Part shown: positions 50,334-58,232 of the stretch, one piece after another
How the letters are laid out: the number at the start of each line of letters is the position of its first letter
Position numbering within the stretch: the first letter of the stretch is position 1
NCBI GenBank assembly: GCA_031396695.1
Contig: JANNLG010000202.1
Location: 1 to 64,000 of the forward strand
Origin: VGRW01 sp031396695
Lineage (GTDB): Bacteria > Myxococcota_A > UBA9160 > SZUA-336
Direction: 5' to 3'
Length of the DNA stretch: 64,000 nt
Translations under genes and position numbers: made by a program
Notes under the pieces: generated by a model
Told to the model about the DNA's origin: nothing
Database searches by the model: none
What the model saw: only the letters and a program-made list of their open reading frames with translations

Positions 50334-52038
50334 CCCATTCGTACGAGCCCTTGCGCACGTTCTGGAACGCGAGCTCCGGCAAGCTCCAGAACGCGCCGAG
50401 CAGACCCGCGCGAAACCGTGCGCCGCGATCGAACGGCGCCGCTCCGACACCGTACAGGGTATAGCCCGAGGCCCAGGTCAGGTTCGCGGCGCCGTACAGC
50501 GGCCGGCGCCAGAACACGTCGTCGGTGAAGAGCAGGAAGGCGCTGTCCTGCAGCAGCGGCTCGTAGGCCGTCGCCAGCAGCGGGCTCGACTCGCGCGCGC
50601 GCGGCCACAGACCCGGCTCCTCGCGCGCGATCCGCGCGAGCTCGCGCTCGCGGAACGAAGGCACGTGCTCGACGCGCGACACCCGCAAGCGCCCGCGCAC
50701 GTCGTCGAAGAACACGAACGGCACGAAGCCGAACGGCTCGCCGGGCGCGATCCGGCCACCGAGCGCCGCTCGAGTCAGCGCAGCCGATCCGAACGCTTCG
50801 TCGGTCACGCGCACGAGCTCAGTGATGCAGTTGCGCCGGAACAGGTCGTAGGCATAGCGCTCGCGCAGCGCGCTCTCGGCCGAGGCCAGCCGCAGCTTCG
50901 CCTCGACGAGCGCCGCGTCGCGATCGCCGTCGGGCGCGCTGGCCTCGATCGTCCGTCCGCGCGCGGGCAGCCGCCGACGACCCAGATCGAACAGCGCGCC
51001 GAGGTCGCGCGCGCGAGCGACTCGCTCGAGCATGCCGCCCGCTTCCTCGAGCACGGTGTAGCCGGGCTCGTCGACGCGGCCTGGAGCGAGCACCTGCGCG
51101 CGAACTCTGCGCGCGACTTTGGCTGCGTGCGCGACCGCCTTGGCGTGCGCGCCCGCGCTCATCTCGAGCGCAGGCACCTCCATGCGCGGCCCGCCTGCGA
51201 ATGGATCGAGCACGATCAGGCGATTCTCGTCGAGCGATCGGCGCACCGCCACGTAGCGCGCCTGCGTCAGCAGCAGCGCGGGCCCGCGATCGGCGCGCTT
51301 CGATTCGAGCAGCGACGCCATCGTTCGCGCGAGCTCGTCCGCGCGCGCCTCGAGCCCCGCTCGTTCGGCGGCATCGAGCGACGCATCGAGCTCGGCAGGC
51401 GTGGAGACGAGCGCCCGTGGATCGATGCCCCAGGCGCCATCGAGCGCGCGCAGCGCGACGCGGAGCGTGAGCGCGTCGCGCTGTTCGCGCAGGCGCGCCG
51501 TCGACGCCGCCGCCAGCGCGCGCTCGGCCGCGCGCATCGGCTCGGCGAGCTCGGCGCCGACTCGAGCGCGCAGGTCCACGGCGTGAGCGTCGTTCACTTG
51601 CTCGGGCGCGAGCAGGCCGAGGGCGGGCAGCGCCGGCAGCGGAGTGCCGTCGCGAAACGCCTCGAGCCAGGCGACGTCCGTCCGCGCCTCGTCGCGAAGC
51701 GCGAGCGCGCCGTCCTGCTCGACGTACACCTGTGTGAAGGCGGTGAGCACGCGCTCGCGCGCGTCGGGCTCGAGCGTCACGTACGCGACTTCGAGCGGCC
51801 GGTTCTGCAGATCCGCGTACATGTAGCGGAAATGGTGCCAGCTATCGCGAGTGAGCTTGACCAGCCCGTCGGCGGCGCTCTGCATGTGGTACACGCTGTC
51901 GCCGGCGACGAGAGCGGCGTGGCCACCGCTCGCGCCGCCGACGTTCGCGCGCACGTACACGAAGCCGAGCTCCGCGGCGTTGCTCGAGGTCGATGCCGAA
52001 ATCAGCGCGAGCGCGAGCGCCCACGCGCGCGCACGCAT
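50314..52038 (-). CDS. exported Lnb/DUF4105-like protein with large insertion
   Basis: A 574-residue protein with a signal peptide (1-21). A His in G-G-H-A-A-L (His40) and a Cys in F-R-R-N-C-I-T-E-L (near 402) are arranged as in circularly permuted NlpC/P60-like folds such as DUF4105 (Lnb, lipoprotein N-acyltransferase domain). Between them lies about 300 residues of helical, Arg/Ala/Glu-rich sequence, much longer than in typical members. The C-terminal region has F-V-P-F-V-F-F-D-D and T-S-G-Y-T-L-type strands. Family membership is plausible, not certain; the activity may be acyl transfer or peptide hydrolysis in the periplasm. Confidence 0.55.
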   Translation of the reverse strand: MRARAWALALALISASTSSNAAELGFVYVRANVGGASGGHAALVAGDSVYHMQSAADGLVKLTRDSWHHFRYMYADLQNRPLEVAYVTLEPDARERVLTAFTQVYVEQDGALALRDEARTDVAWLEAFRDGTPLPALPALGLLAPEQVNDAHAVDLRARVGAELAEPMRAAERALAAASTARLREQRDALTLRVALRALDGAWGIDPRALVSTPAELDASLDAAERAGLEARADELARTMASLLESKRADRGPALLLTQARYVAVRRSLDENRLIVLDPFAGGPRMEVPALEMSAGAHAKAVAHAAKVARRVRAQVLAPGRVDEPGYTVLEEAGGMLERVARARDLGALFDLGRRRLPARGRTIEASAPDGDRDAALVEAKLRLASAESALRERYAYDLFRRNCITELVRVTDEAFGSAALTRAALGGRIAPGEPFGFVPFVFFDDVRGRLRVSRVEHVPSFRERELARIAREEPGLWPRARESSPLLATAYEPLLQDSAFLLFTDDVFWRRPLYGAANLTWASGYTLYGVGAAPFDRGARFRAGLLGAFWSLPELAFQNVRKGSYEWVSVEAD

Positions 52039-52046
52039 CGCCGGGC

Positions 52047-52487
52047 CTACTTCACTTCGGCGACGACTTTGTTGCACAGATCGGAGTTGATCCCGACGCT
52101 CGTGCAGAAGGCCTGCGCCTGTGCGGCGTTCTGGTTCGCGTCTTTGAGACCTCCGCCGATCGCATCCGCGGTGTCGGCGTTCGACTCCCAGTTCGTGATT
52201 CCGTGAGTCGCCGCAATGCGCGTCGCTCCGGGACCGAACATGGAGGCCTCTGCTCCGGACTTCACAAAAGTCGACGTGTACGAGCGCAGGTCGCGCTCGT
52301 AGGTCGCCTTGTCGGAAGCCGCCTGGCTGCCCGAGGAGACCGAGATCGCATCCGACGAGCCACCGATCGCGTGGCCCGTGCCCGAAATCGAATCCGACGG
52401 CGAGGTGATGCTGGCCGAGATCACCTGACAACCCGTGAGAGCGATTGCGGCGAGCGAGGCGAGAAGAAGCGCGCGAGGGGTGCTCAT
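52047..52487 (-). CDS. small lipoprotein
   Basis: A 146-residue protein with a lipoprotein signal (1-20, A-L-T-G-C). A low-complexity Ser/Gly/Ala segment (about 25-60) is followed by a helical domain with G-I-T-N-W-E-S-N-A-D and two Cys near the C-terminus (F-C-T-S-V-G and L-C-N-K-V), which may form a disulfide. It matches a putative-lipoprotein family common in Gram-negatives; function unknown. GGAG lies upstream of the ATG. It ends eight bases before the Lnb-like gene start, so both are probably one operon. Confidence 0.7.
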   Translation of the reverse strand: MSTPRALLLASLAAIALTGCQVISASITSPSDSISGTGHAIGGSSDAISVSSGSQAASDKATYERDLRSYTSTFVKSGAEASMFGPGATRIAATHGITNWESNADTADAIGGGLKDANQNAAQAQAFCTSVGINSDLCNKVVAEVK

Positions 52488-52549
52488 GATCGGGATCTCC
52501 GTGTCCGCATGGGTGGGACTTTTCGGATCCTACACCAGCGCGACGGGGG

Positions 52550-52555
52550 TATCAT
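52550..52555 (+). promoter_or_regulatory. candidate -10 element, TATCAT, 7 bases before ATG
   Basis: TATCAT, seven bases, then ATG at 52563. This favours 52563 over the in-frame ATG at 52554 as the start of the DUF2238 gene, since 52554 falls inside the hexamer. Confidence 0.4.
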
Positions 52556-52562
52556 GGCCGGA

Positions 52563-53097
52563 ATGCTGCGAGACCCGCTCGTGCGCTGGCTGGCGCTCAT
52601 CTACGGTGCGGTGTGGGTGATCGCGGCGATTTCACCGCTCGACCGCGGCGACTGGCTGCTCGAAAACCTGCTGGTGATCGCGTTCGTGCCAGTCTTGCCA
52701 CTCACCTACGCTCGCTTCCAGTTCTCGCGCACGTCGTACGTGCTGATCTTCCTGTTCCTGGTCATGCACGCGTACGCCGCGCACTACACGTACTCACTCA
52801 CGCCGTTCTGTTTCTGGCTGCAGGGGCAGCTCGGGGAAACCCGCAACCACTTCGACCGGATCGTGCACTTCGGCTTCGGCTTGCTGCTCACGTTTCCGCT
52901 GCGCGAGGTGGGCGTGCGCGTGCTCGGGCTGCGCAGCGGCTGGAGCTACGCGGTTCCGGCGCTGGTCATCCTGGGCATCTCGGGCGCCTACGAGATCGTC
53001 GCAGAAGGACATGCGGCTCGCGCTGGCGGGCTCGCTCGTGTCGCTCGCGCTCAGCGCCGCGGTCGGCGCGGCACCAGCGCGGGGACGGACTTCATGA
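52563..53097 (+). pseudogene. YjdF/DUF2238 inner-membrane protein gene broken by internal deletion
   Basis: The first 146 codons encode a good DUF2238 (E. coli YjdF-like) membrane protein: five helices and the conserved R-N-H-F-D-R-I-V-H-F-G-F-G-L-L-L and A-Y-E-I. At about 53000-53003 the family's next segment (about 25 residues holding G-T-Q-G-D-x-W-D) is missing, and the frame changes by one. Its true C-terminus resumes in the +1 frame at 53002 (Q-K-D-M-R-L-A-L-A-G-S-L-V-S) and ends at a TGA at 53097. The undisturbed frame instead runs into an Arg/Gly-rich tail to 53108. A deletion plus frameshift is the simplest reading. The 3' end overlaps the DUF1295 gene. Confidence 0.75.
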
Positions 53098-53926
53098 CCT
53101 CGGCGTAGCCGGGTCGACGCGCCAGGTTGCGCCGGTCGAGCATGGGAATGCTCGCGAACAGGAACATGGCGGTGATCGCGAGCGGACCGATCACGCTCCA
53201 GTACCACGAGGGCGCAGCCGCCACGCCGAACAGCCACAGCCCCCACCAGAACAGGATCTCGCCCAGGTAGTTCGGGTGGCGCAGCCACGCCCACAGCCCG
53301 CGCGCGCAGATCTCGCCCGGAAGCTTCGTGCGGTTGAACGCGCGCAGCTGCTCGTCGGCGATCGTCTCGAGCGCGATCGCGCCGGCCGTGACCAGCGCGG
53401 CAAACACATCGAGCGCGCCGAGCGGGCGCGTGCCGATCGCGAGCGCGGCGTACAAGGGCAGGCAGGCGAGAAAGACCTGCAGCGTGGGGAAGTAGTGGAT
53501 GCCGGTCAGGCTCACGAGCCAGTACGGCGCGTTCGAGTTCTCGCGCAGCTCGCGGTAGCGCCAATCCTCGTGATGCAGCCCCGGCCAACCGCGCGCCCAG
53601 TTCCAGGTGAGCCGAGCGCCCCACGCGAACACGAGCAGCAACACCAGCGCCTGCCGCGCGGACATCGCCTCCGAGGCCGGCGGCGCGCTCGCCCAGTACA
53701 GCCCGATCACCGGCGGCGCGACGCTCCAGTAGGCGTCGTACATGCTGGAGTTCGCGAGCAGCATACTGAACGCGAACACCACCAGCGTGGCGACGAGATC
53801 CGCGACGAACACCGCGAGCACCGGCGAGTCGCTGCCGACCATCGCCGCGGTCGCGATCGCGGCGCCGAGCGCCGCTGTGTAGGCGAAGCCGACGATCGCG
53901 AACGAGCGAACCTTCTCGCTGTCCAT
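53051..53926 (-). CDS. DUF1295 (steroid 5-alpha-reductase-like) membrane protein
   Basis: A 291-residue polytopic membrane protein. The C-terminal catalytic-like region contains N-R-T-K-L-P-G-E-I-C-A-R-G-L-W-A-W-L-R-H-P-N-Y-L-G-E and later R-R-P-G-Y-A-E-V, typical of DUF1295 and related NADPH-dependent reductases and isoprenylcysteine methyltransferase-like folds. The natural substrate is unknown. The start is an ATG with TAGGAT six bases upstream and no Shine-Dalgarno. It is divergent from the arylsulfatase gene (58 bases). Confidence 0.85.
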   Translation of the reverse strand: MDSEKVRSFAIVGFAYTAALGAAIATAAMVGSDSPVLAVFVADLVATLVVFAFSMLLANSSMYDAYWSVAPPVIGLYWASAPPASEAMSARQALVLLLVFAWGARLTWNWARGWPGLHHEDWRYRELRENSNAPYWLVSLTGIHYFPTLQVFLACLPLYAALAIGTRPLGALDVFAALVTAGAIALETIADEQLRAFNRTKLPGEICARGLWAWLRHPNYLGEILFWWGLWLFGVAAAPSWYWSVIGPLAITAMFLFASIPMLDRRNLARRPGYAEVMKSVPALVPRRPRR

Positions 53927-53932
53927 GTTCCC

Positions 53933-53938
53933 ATCCTA
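53933..53938 (-). promoter_or_regulatory. candidate -10 element, TAGGAT, 6 bases before ATG
   Basis: Minus-strand TAGGAT, six bases, then ATG at 53926; no Shine-Dalgarno. The plus-strand TAGAAT at 53952-53957 may be the divergent arylsulfatase promoter; that gene has a leader with GGAG. Confidence 0.5.
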
Positions 53939-53984
53939 TCGCATGCAGGCATAGAATCGGCCGAGACGAAGGAGACCCCATCGC

Positions 53985-56261
53985 ATGAGCACCAAGCACC
54001 CGTCCGGCGAGAACTTCGAGGGCGTGATCGGGCGAACCGTCGCCGAGTCCAAACCGTGGTGGCCTCCGCTGGCGCTGCCGAAGGGCTCGCCCGACGTGGT
54101 CGTGATCGTGCTCGACGACGCGGGCTTCTCGCACTTCGGCTGCTACGGCTCGACGATCGAGACGCCGAACATCGACCGGCTCGCGGCGGGCGGCCTGCGC
54201 TTCACGAGCTTCCACACCACCGCGCTGTGTTCGCCCACGCGCGCGTGCCTGCTCACAGGGCGCAATCCCCACGCGGTGCAGATGCGCGGCATCTCGAACA
54301 TGGATTCGGGCTTTCCGAACATGCGCGGCGCGATTCCGCGCTCGGCGGCGACGCTGGCCGAAGTCCTGCGCGAGCGCGGCTACGCGACCTTCGCGACCGG
54401 CAAGTGGCACCTGGCGCCGATGTCGGAGTGCACCGCCGCGGGCCCGTACAAGAACTGGCCGCTCTCGCGCGGCTTCGACCGCTTCTATGGCTTCATGCAG
54501 GGCGAGACCGACCAGTTCCACCCCGAGCTGACGCGCGACAACACCATGATCGATCCGCCCGCGCGGCCCGAGGACGGCTACCACGTGTCGGAGGACATCG
54601 TCGATCAGTCGATCGGCATGATCCGCGATCAGGTGTCGCTGGTGCCGGAGCGGCCGTACTTCCTATATTTGGCGTTCGGCGCGACTCACTCACCGCACCA
54701 GGCGCCGCGCGCGTACCTCGAGAAGTACCGCGGCCGCTTCGACGCGGGCTGGGACGTGGTGCGCGAGCAGTGGTTCGAGCGCCAGAAGTCACTCGGCGTG
54801 ATCCCGCGCGAGACCGCGCTCGCACCGCGCAATCCGGGCGTGCGGGCGTGGAGTGAGCTGTCCGAGAACGAGCGGCGCTTCGCCGCGCGCCTGCAGGAGG
54901 CGTACGCCGCGTTCCTCGACCACACCGACGCGCAGATCGGCCGCCTGGTCGAGTTCCTGCGCTCGATCGGCCGGCTCGACGACACCTTCCTGGTCGTGAT
55001 GTCGGACAACGGTGCGAGCCAGGAGGGCGGCGCGACGGGCGTGCTCGACGAGATGAAGTGGTTCAACGGCATTCCCGAGGACGTCGACGCCGCAGTCCAA
55101 AGACTCGACGACATCGGCGGCCCGAACAGCCACAGCAACATCCCGTGGGGCTGGGCGCAGGCGGGCAACACGCCGCTCAAGTGGTACAAGCAGAACACCC
55201 ACGGCGGAGGCGTGCGCGATCCGCTGATCGTGCACCACCCCGCGCGGCTGAAATTCGGTGGAGGATTCCGCCGCCAGTTCTGTCACGTGATCGATCTGGC
55301 GCCGACCATTCTCGAAGTCGCGGGGGCGCGCGCGCCCGACGTGTTCGCCGGCGTGCCGCAGATGCCGGTGCACGGCGCGAGTCTCGTTCCCGCGCTGCTC
55401 GACGAGCACGCGCCCGAAGCGCGCGACACGCAGTACTTCGAGATGCTCGGTCACCGCGGCATCTGGCACGCGGGCTGGAAGGCCGTCACGCGCCACAGCT
55501 CGGGGAAACCCTTCGACGACGACAAATGGGAGCTCTACGACCTGAATTCGGATTTCTCGGAGTCGGTGGATTGCGCGGCGGCCGAGCCCGATCGCGTGAA
55601 GCAGCTCGTCGACCTGTGGTGGCACGAGGCCGAACGCCACGGCGTGCTGCCGCTCGACGACCGCGGGGCCGCCGTGCTTTTTCGCGCGCCGCCGCGCCCG
55701 GGCCTGCCGCTCTCGCGCAACCACTTCGTGTACTACCCGCCGGTCTCGCACGTGGTCGCCGACGCGTGCCCGTCGGCGATCCGCAGCTTCACGATCCAGA
55801 TCGCGCTCGAGCATCCCGTGCGCGCGGGCGACGGGGCGCTCGTCGCACGCGGCAACTCGAACAGCGGCTACGTGTTGTACGTGAAGGACGGCCACCTGTG
55901 CTTCGACTACAACGCGTTCCACGAGCACACGCGCGTGCGCGCGACGCGCCCGCTCGCGGCCGGACGCCAGCGGGTCGAGCTGCGCGTCGCGCGTGCGGCG
56001 GACCGTAGCGCTGACGTGACCCTGCTCGCGGATGATGAGTCGATCGGTGCGGGCCGCGTGCCACGCCTCTTGGTGTTGCTGTCGAGCACCGGCATGGATC
56101 TCGGCCGCAGCCTCGCGCCGGTGAACGACGACTACGACGCGCCGTTCGCGTATCCGGGCCGGATCGAGACGGTGACCTTCGATCTGGCCGAGAGCGCGAC
56201 GCCGACCGAGAAGAACGCCGAAGCCGAAGCGAAGGCGCGCGCCGCGATGACGAGGCAGTAG
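53985..56261 (+). CDS. arylsulfatase (type I sulfatase)
   Basis: A 758-residue sulfatase. The formylglycine motif C-S-P-T-R starts at Cys82, metal-binding D-D at 44-45, and G-K-W-H near 140 complete the site; the Asn/His region M-S-D-N-G-A-S follows near 340. A C-terminal beta domain (about 590-740) with N-S-G-Y-V-L-Y-V and F-D-Y-N is usual in this long arylsulfatase group. It would hydrolyse sulfate esters. There is no signal peptide, so it is probably cytoplasmic. A formylglycine-generating enzyme is required and is not in the window. The downstream EamA gene may be coexpressed. Confidence 0.9.
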   Translation: MSTKHPSGENFEGVIGRTVAESKPWWPPLALPKGSPDVVVIVLDDAGFSHFGCYGSTIETPNIDRLAAGGLRFTSFHTTALCSPTRACLLTGRNPHAVQMRGISNMDSGFPNMRGAIPRSAATLAEVLRERGYATFATGKWHLAPMSECTAAGPYKNWPLSRGFDRFYGFMQGETDQFHPELTRDNTMIDPPARPEDGYHVSEDIVDQSIGMIRDQVSLVPERPYFLYLAFGATHSPHQAPRAYLEKYRGRFDAGWDVVREQWFERQKSLGVIPRETALAPRNPGVRAWSELSENERRFAARLQEAYAAFLDHTDAQIGRLVEFLRSIGRLDDTFLVVMSDNGASQEGGATGVLDEMKWFNGIPEDVDAAVQRLDDIGGPNSHSNIPWGWAQAGNTPLKWYKQNTHGGGVRDPLIVHHPARLKFGGGFRRQFCHVIDLAPTILEVAGARAPDVFAGVPQMPVHGASLVPALLDEHAPEARDTQYFEMLGHRGIWHAGWKAVTRHSSGKPFDDDKWELYDLNSDFSESVDCAAAEPDRVKQLVDLWWHEAERHGVLPLDDRGAAVLFRAPPRPGLPLSRNHFVYYPPVSHVVADACPSAIRSFTIQIALEHPVRAGDGALVARGNSNSGYVLYVKDGHLCFDYNAFHEHTRVRATRPLAAGRQRVELRVARAADRSADVTLLADDESIGAGRVPRLLVLLSSTGMDLGRSLAPVNDDYDAPFAYPGRIETVTFDLAESATPTEKNAEAEAKARAAMTRQ

Positions 56262-56287
56262 GCGCGCGCAAAGCGCCCGGAGGTCTG

Positions 56288-57322
56288 GTGTACGCGTTCA
56301 CGCTCGCGCTGTTGTCGGCGCTCTTGTTCGGCGCCTCGACGCCTGCGAGCAAGGCGCTGCTCGGTTCGCTCGAGCCGTTCCAGCTCGCGGGCCTGCTCTA
56401 TCTGGGTGCGGCGCTCGGCATGGCGCCGGTCGTCGCGCTCGAACGACGTTCGGGCCCGCGCTTGCGGCTCGATCGAGCGAACGGGCTGCGACTCGCGGGC
56501 GCGGTCGTGTTCGGCGGTGTGCTCGGACCGGTGCTGTTGCTCGCGGCGCTGCGACTCACGCTCGCGGGCTCGGTCTCGCTCTTGCTGAATCTCGAGGGTG
56601 TCGCGACGGCGATCCTCGGCGTGCTGCTGTTCCGCGAACACCTCGGGCGCGCGGGTTGGATCGGTGTGGCGGGCGCGCTCGCGGCGAGCGCGCTGGTCGC
56701 GGGTGCGGGCGGCTGGCCCGGCGTTGCAGGCGCGCTGCTGACCGCGGCCGCGTGTCTGTGCTGGGCGCTCGACAACCACTGGACCGCCTTGATCGACGGC
56801 ATCACTCCGGCGCGCAGTACGCTGGCGAAGGGCGTGGTCGCCGGTACGACGAACCTTGCGATCGGAGTCGCGATCGGGGATTTCGCTGCGACGCCGGCGC
56901 TGATCGCGGCCGCGCTCGCGGTCGGCGCGCTGTCGTACGGCGCGAGCATCGCGCTCTACATCCGCGCGGCGCACGAGCTCGGCGCCACCCGCGCCCAGGC
57001 GGTGTTCGCAAGCGCGCCGTTCGCGGGCGCCGCGCTAGCCTTCGCGTTTCTCGGCGAACCGCTCGGCGCCGTACACATCGCGGCGTCGCTGCTCCTGATT
57101 CCGTCGCTCGCGTCGCTTTTCCTCAGTCGGCACGCGCACCCGCACGTGCACGGCGCCGTCGACCACACCCACAGCCACCGACACGACGACGGGCACCACC
57201 AGCACGCCTACGCGGGCCTTGCACCAGGGGCGCGCCACAGCCACCCGCACCACCACGAGCCGCTCGCGCACGCGCACCCGCATTGGCCGGACGTGCACCA
57301 CCGACACCGCCACACGAGCTGA
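56288..57322 (+). CDS. EamA/DMT-family transporter with His-rich C-terminal tail
   Basis: A 344-residue transporter. Ten hydrophobic helices form two EamA repeats (about 5-135 and 145-275), with the usual L-F-G-A-S-T-P and the second repeat's S-L-L-L-N-L-E. The final 65 residues (about 279-344) hold more than 20 His, mixed with Asp, Pro and Gly (H-P-H-V-H, H-S-H-R-H, H-P-H-H-H), like metal-binding tails of cation transporters. This suggests nickel, cobalt or zinc sensing or transport. The start is GTG with GGAGG upstream. It starts 26 bases after the sulfatase. Confidence 0.85.
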   Translation: MYAFTLALLSALLFGASTPASKALLGSLEPFQLAGLLYLGAALGMAPVVALERRSGPRLRLDRANGLRLAGAVVFGGVLGPVLLLAALRLTLAGSVSLLLNLEGVATAILGVLLFREHLGRAGWIGVAGALAASALVAGAGGWPGVAGALLTAAACLCWALDNHWTALIDGITPARSTLAKGVVAGTTNLAIGVAIGDFAATPALIAAALAVGALSYGASIALYIRAAHELGATRAQAVFASAPFAGAALAFAFLGEPLGAVHIAASLLLIPSLASLFLSRHAHPHVHGAVDHTHSHRHDDGHHQHAYAGLAPGARHSHPHHHEPLAHAHPHWPDVHHRHRHTS

Positions 57323-57363
57323 GCCCAGCCGACGCCAGCTAGCTCGCCCGGGCGCGGCGGTGG

Positions 57364-57369
57364 TAGGCT
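57364..57369 (+). promoter_or_regulatory. candidate -10 element, TAGGCT, 7 bases before ATG
   Basis: TAGGCT, seven bases, then ATG at 57377; no Shine-Dalgarno. Same hexamer as before the gene at 35581. It would start the long same-strand run of genes to the right window edge. Confidence 0.55.
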
Positions 57370-57376
57370 GCCGGGT

Positions 57377-58225
57377 ATGCAGATTGGCCTGTCGATCTTC
57401 CCGACCACGTACTCGATCCAGCCGGTCCGGCTCGCGAAAGAGGCCGAGGCGCGCGGCTTCGAGTCGCTGTTCATGATCGAGCACACGCACATCCCCGCGT
57501 CACGCAAAACGGCCTACCCGCTGGGCGGTGATCTGCCGAGCATCTACTGGGAGAGCTACGACCCGTTCGTCGCGCTCGCGCAGGCCGCCGCGGTCACGGA
57601 TCAGCTCAAGATCGGCACGGGCATCTGCATCGTGCCCGAGCACCACCCGATCGAGCTCGCCAAGCGCATCGCGTCGCTCGACGCGCTCTCGCGCGGGCGC
57701 TTCGTGTTCGGGATCGGCGCGGGTTGGAACGCCGAGGAGCTCGCGAATCACGGCGTCGACTTCAAAGACCGCTGGGCCGTCACGCGCGAGTGGATTCTCG
57801 CGATGAAGGAGTGCTGGACGAAGAAGGACGCCGAGTTCCACGGCAAGTTCACGAGCTTCGATCCGGTCTGGGTCGAGCCCAAGCCGGTGCAGAAGCCGCA
57901 CCCGCCGATCCTGATCGGCGCGAGCTCGAAGTACGCGATCGAGCGCGTGGCCGAGTACGCGGACGGCTGGATGCCGATCAATGGCAGCTGCAATCTCGAC
58001 GAGCGGCTCGCGCAGCTCCGCGAGGCCTGCGCGAAGCGCGGGCGAGATTTCAAGAAGCTCGACATCTCGCTGTTCGCCGCGCCGGCCGCGCCGGGCGAGC
58101 TCGAGAAGTTCGTGAAGCAGGGCGTGGGACGCGTGATCCTGCCGCTGCCGACTGTCGACGAGTCGAAGATCCTGTCGATCCTCGACTCCTACGCGCCGCT
58201 GATCGCGAACCGGCCGCGCGATTGA
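57377..58225 (+). CDS. LLM-class (F420-dependent type) oxidoreductase, TIGR03619-like
   Basis: A 282-residue luciferase-like barrel. E-A-E-A-R-G-F-E-S-L-F-M-I-E-H-T-H-I-P at the N-terminus, G-T-G-I-C-I-V and F-G-I-G-A-G-W-N-A-E-E-L (about 115-126) match the TIGR03619 group annotated as F420-dependent. The cofactor is not proven for this subgroup. Product and substrate unknown; it may act with the GST and cyclase of the same gene run in degrading an aromatic or lactone compound (inference). The GST starts eight bases downstream. Confidence 0.88.
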   Translation: MQIGLSIFPTTYSIQPVRLAKEAEARGFESLFMIEHTHIPASRKTAYPLGGDLPSIYWESYDPFVALAQAAAVTDQLKIGTGICIVPEHHPIELAKRIASLDALSRGRFVFGIGAGWNAEELANHGVDFKDRWAVTREWILAMKECWTKKDAEFHGKFTSFDPVWVEPKPVQKPHPPILIGASSKYAIERVAEYADGWMPINGSCNLDERLAQLREACAKRGRDFKKLDISLFAAPAAPGELEKFVKQGVGRVILPLPTVDESKILSILDSYAPLIANRPRD

Positions 58226-58232
58226 GTGTGCG

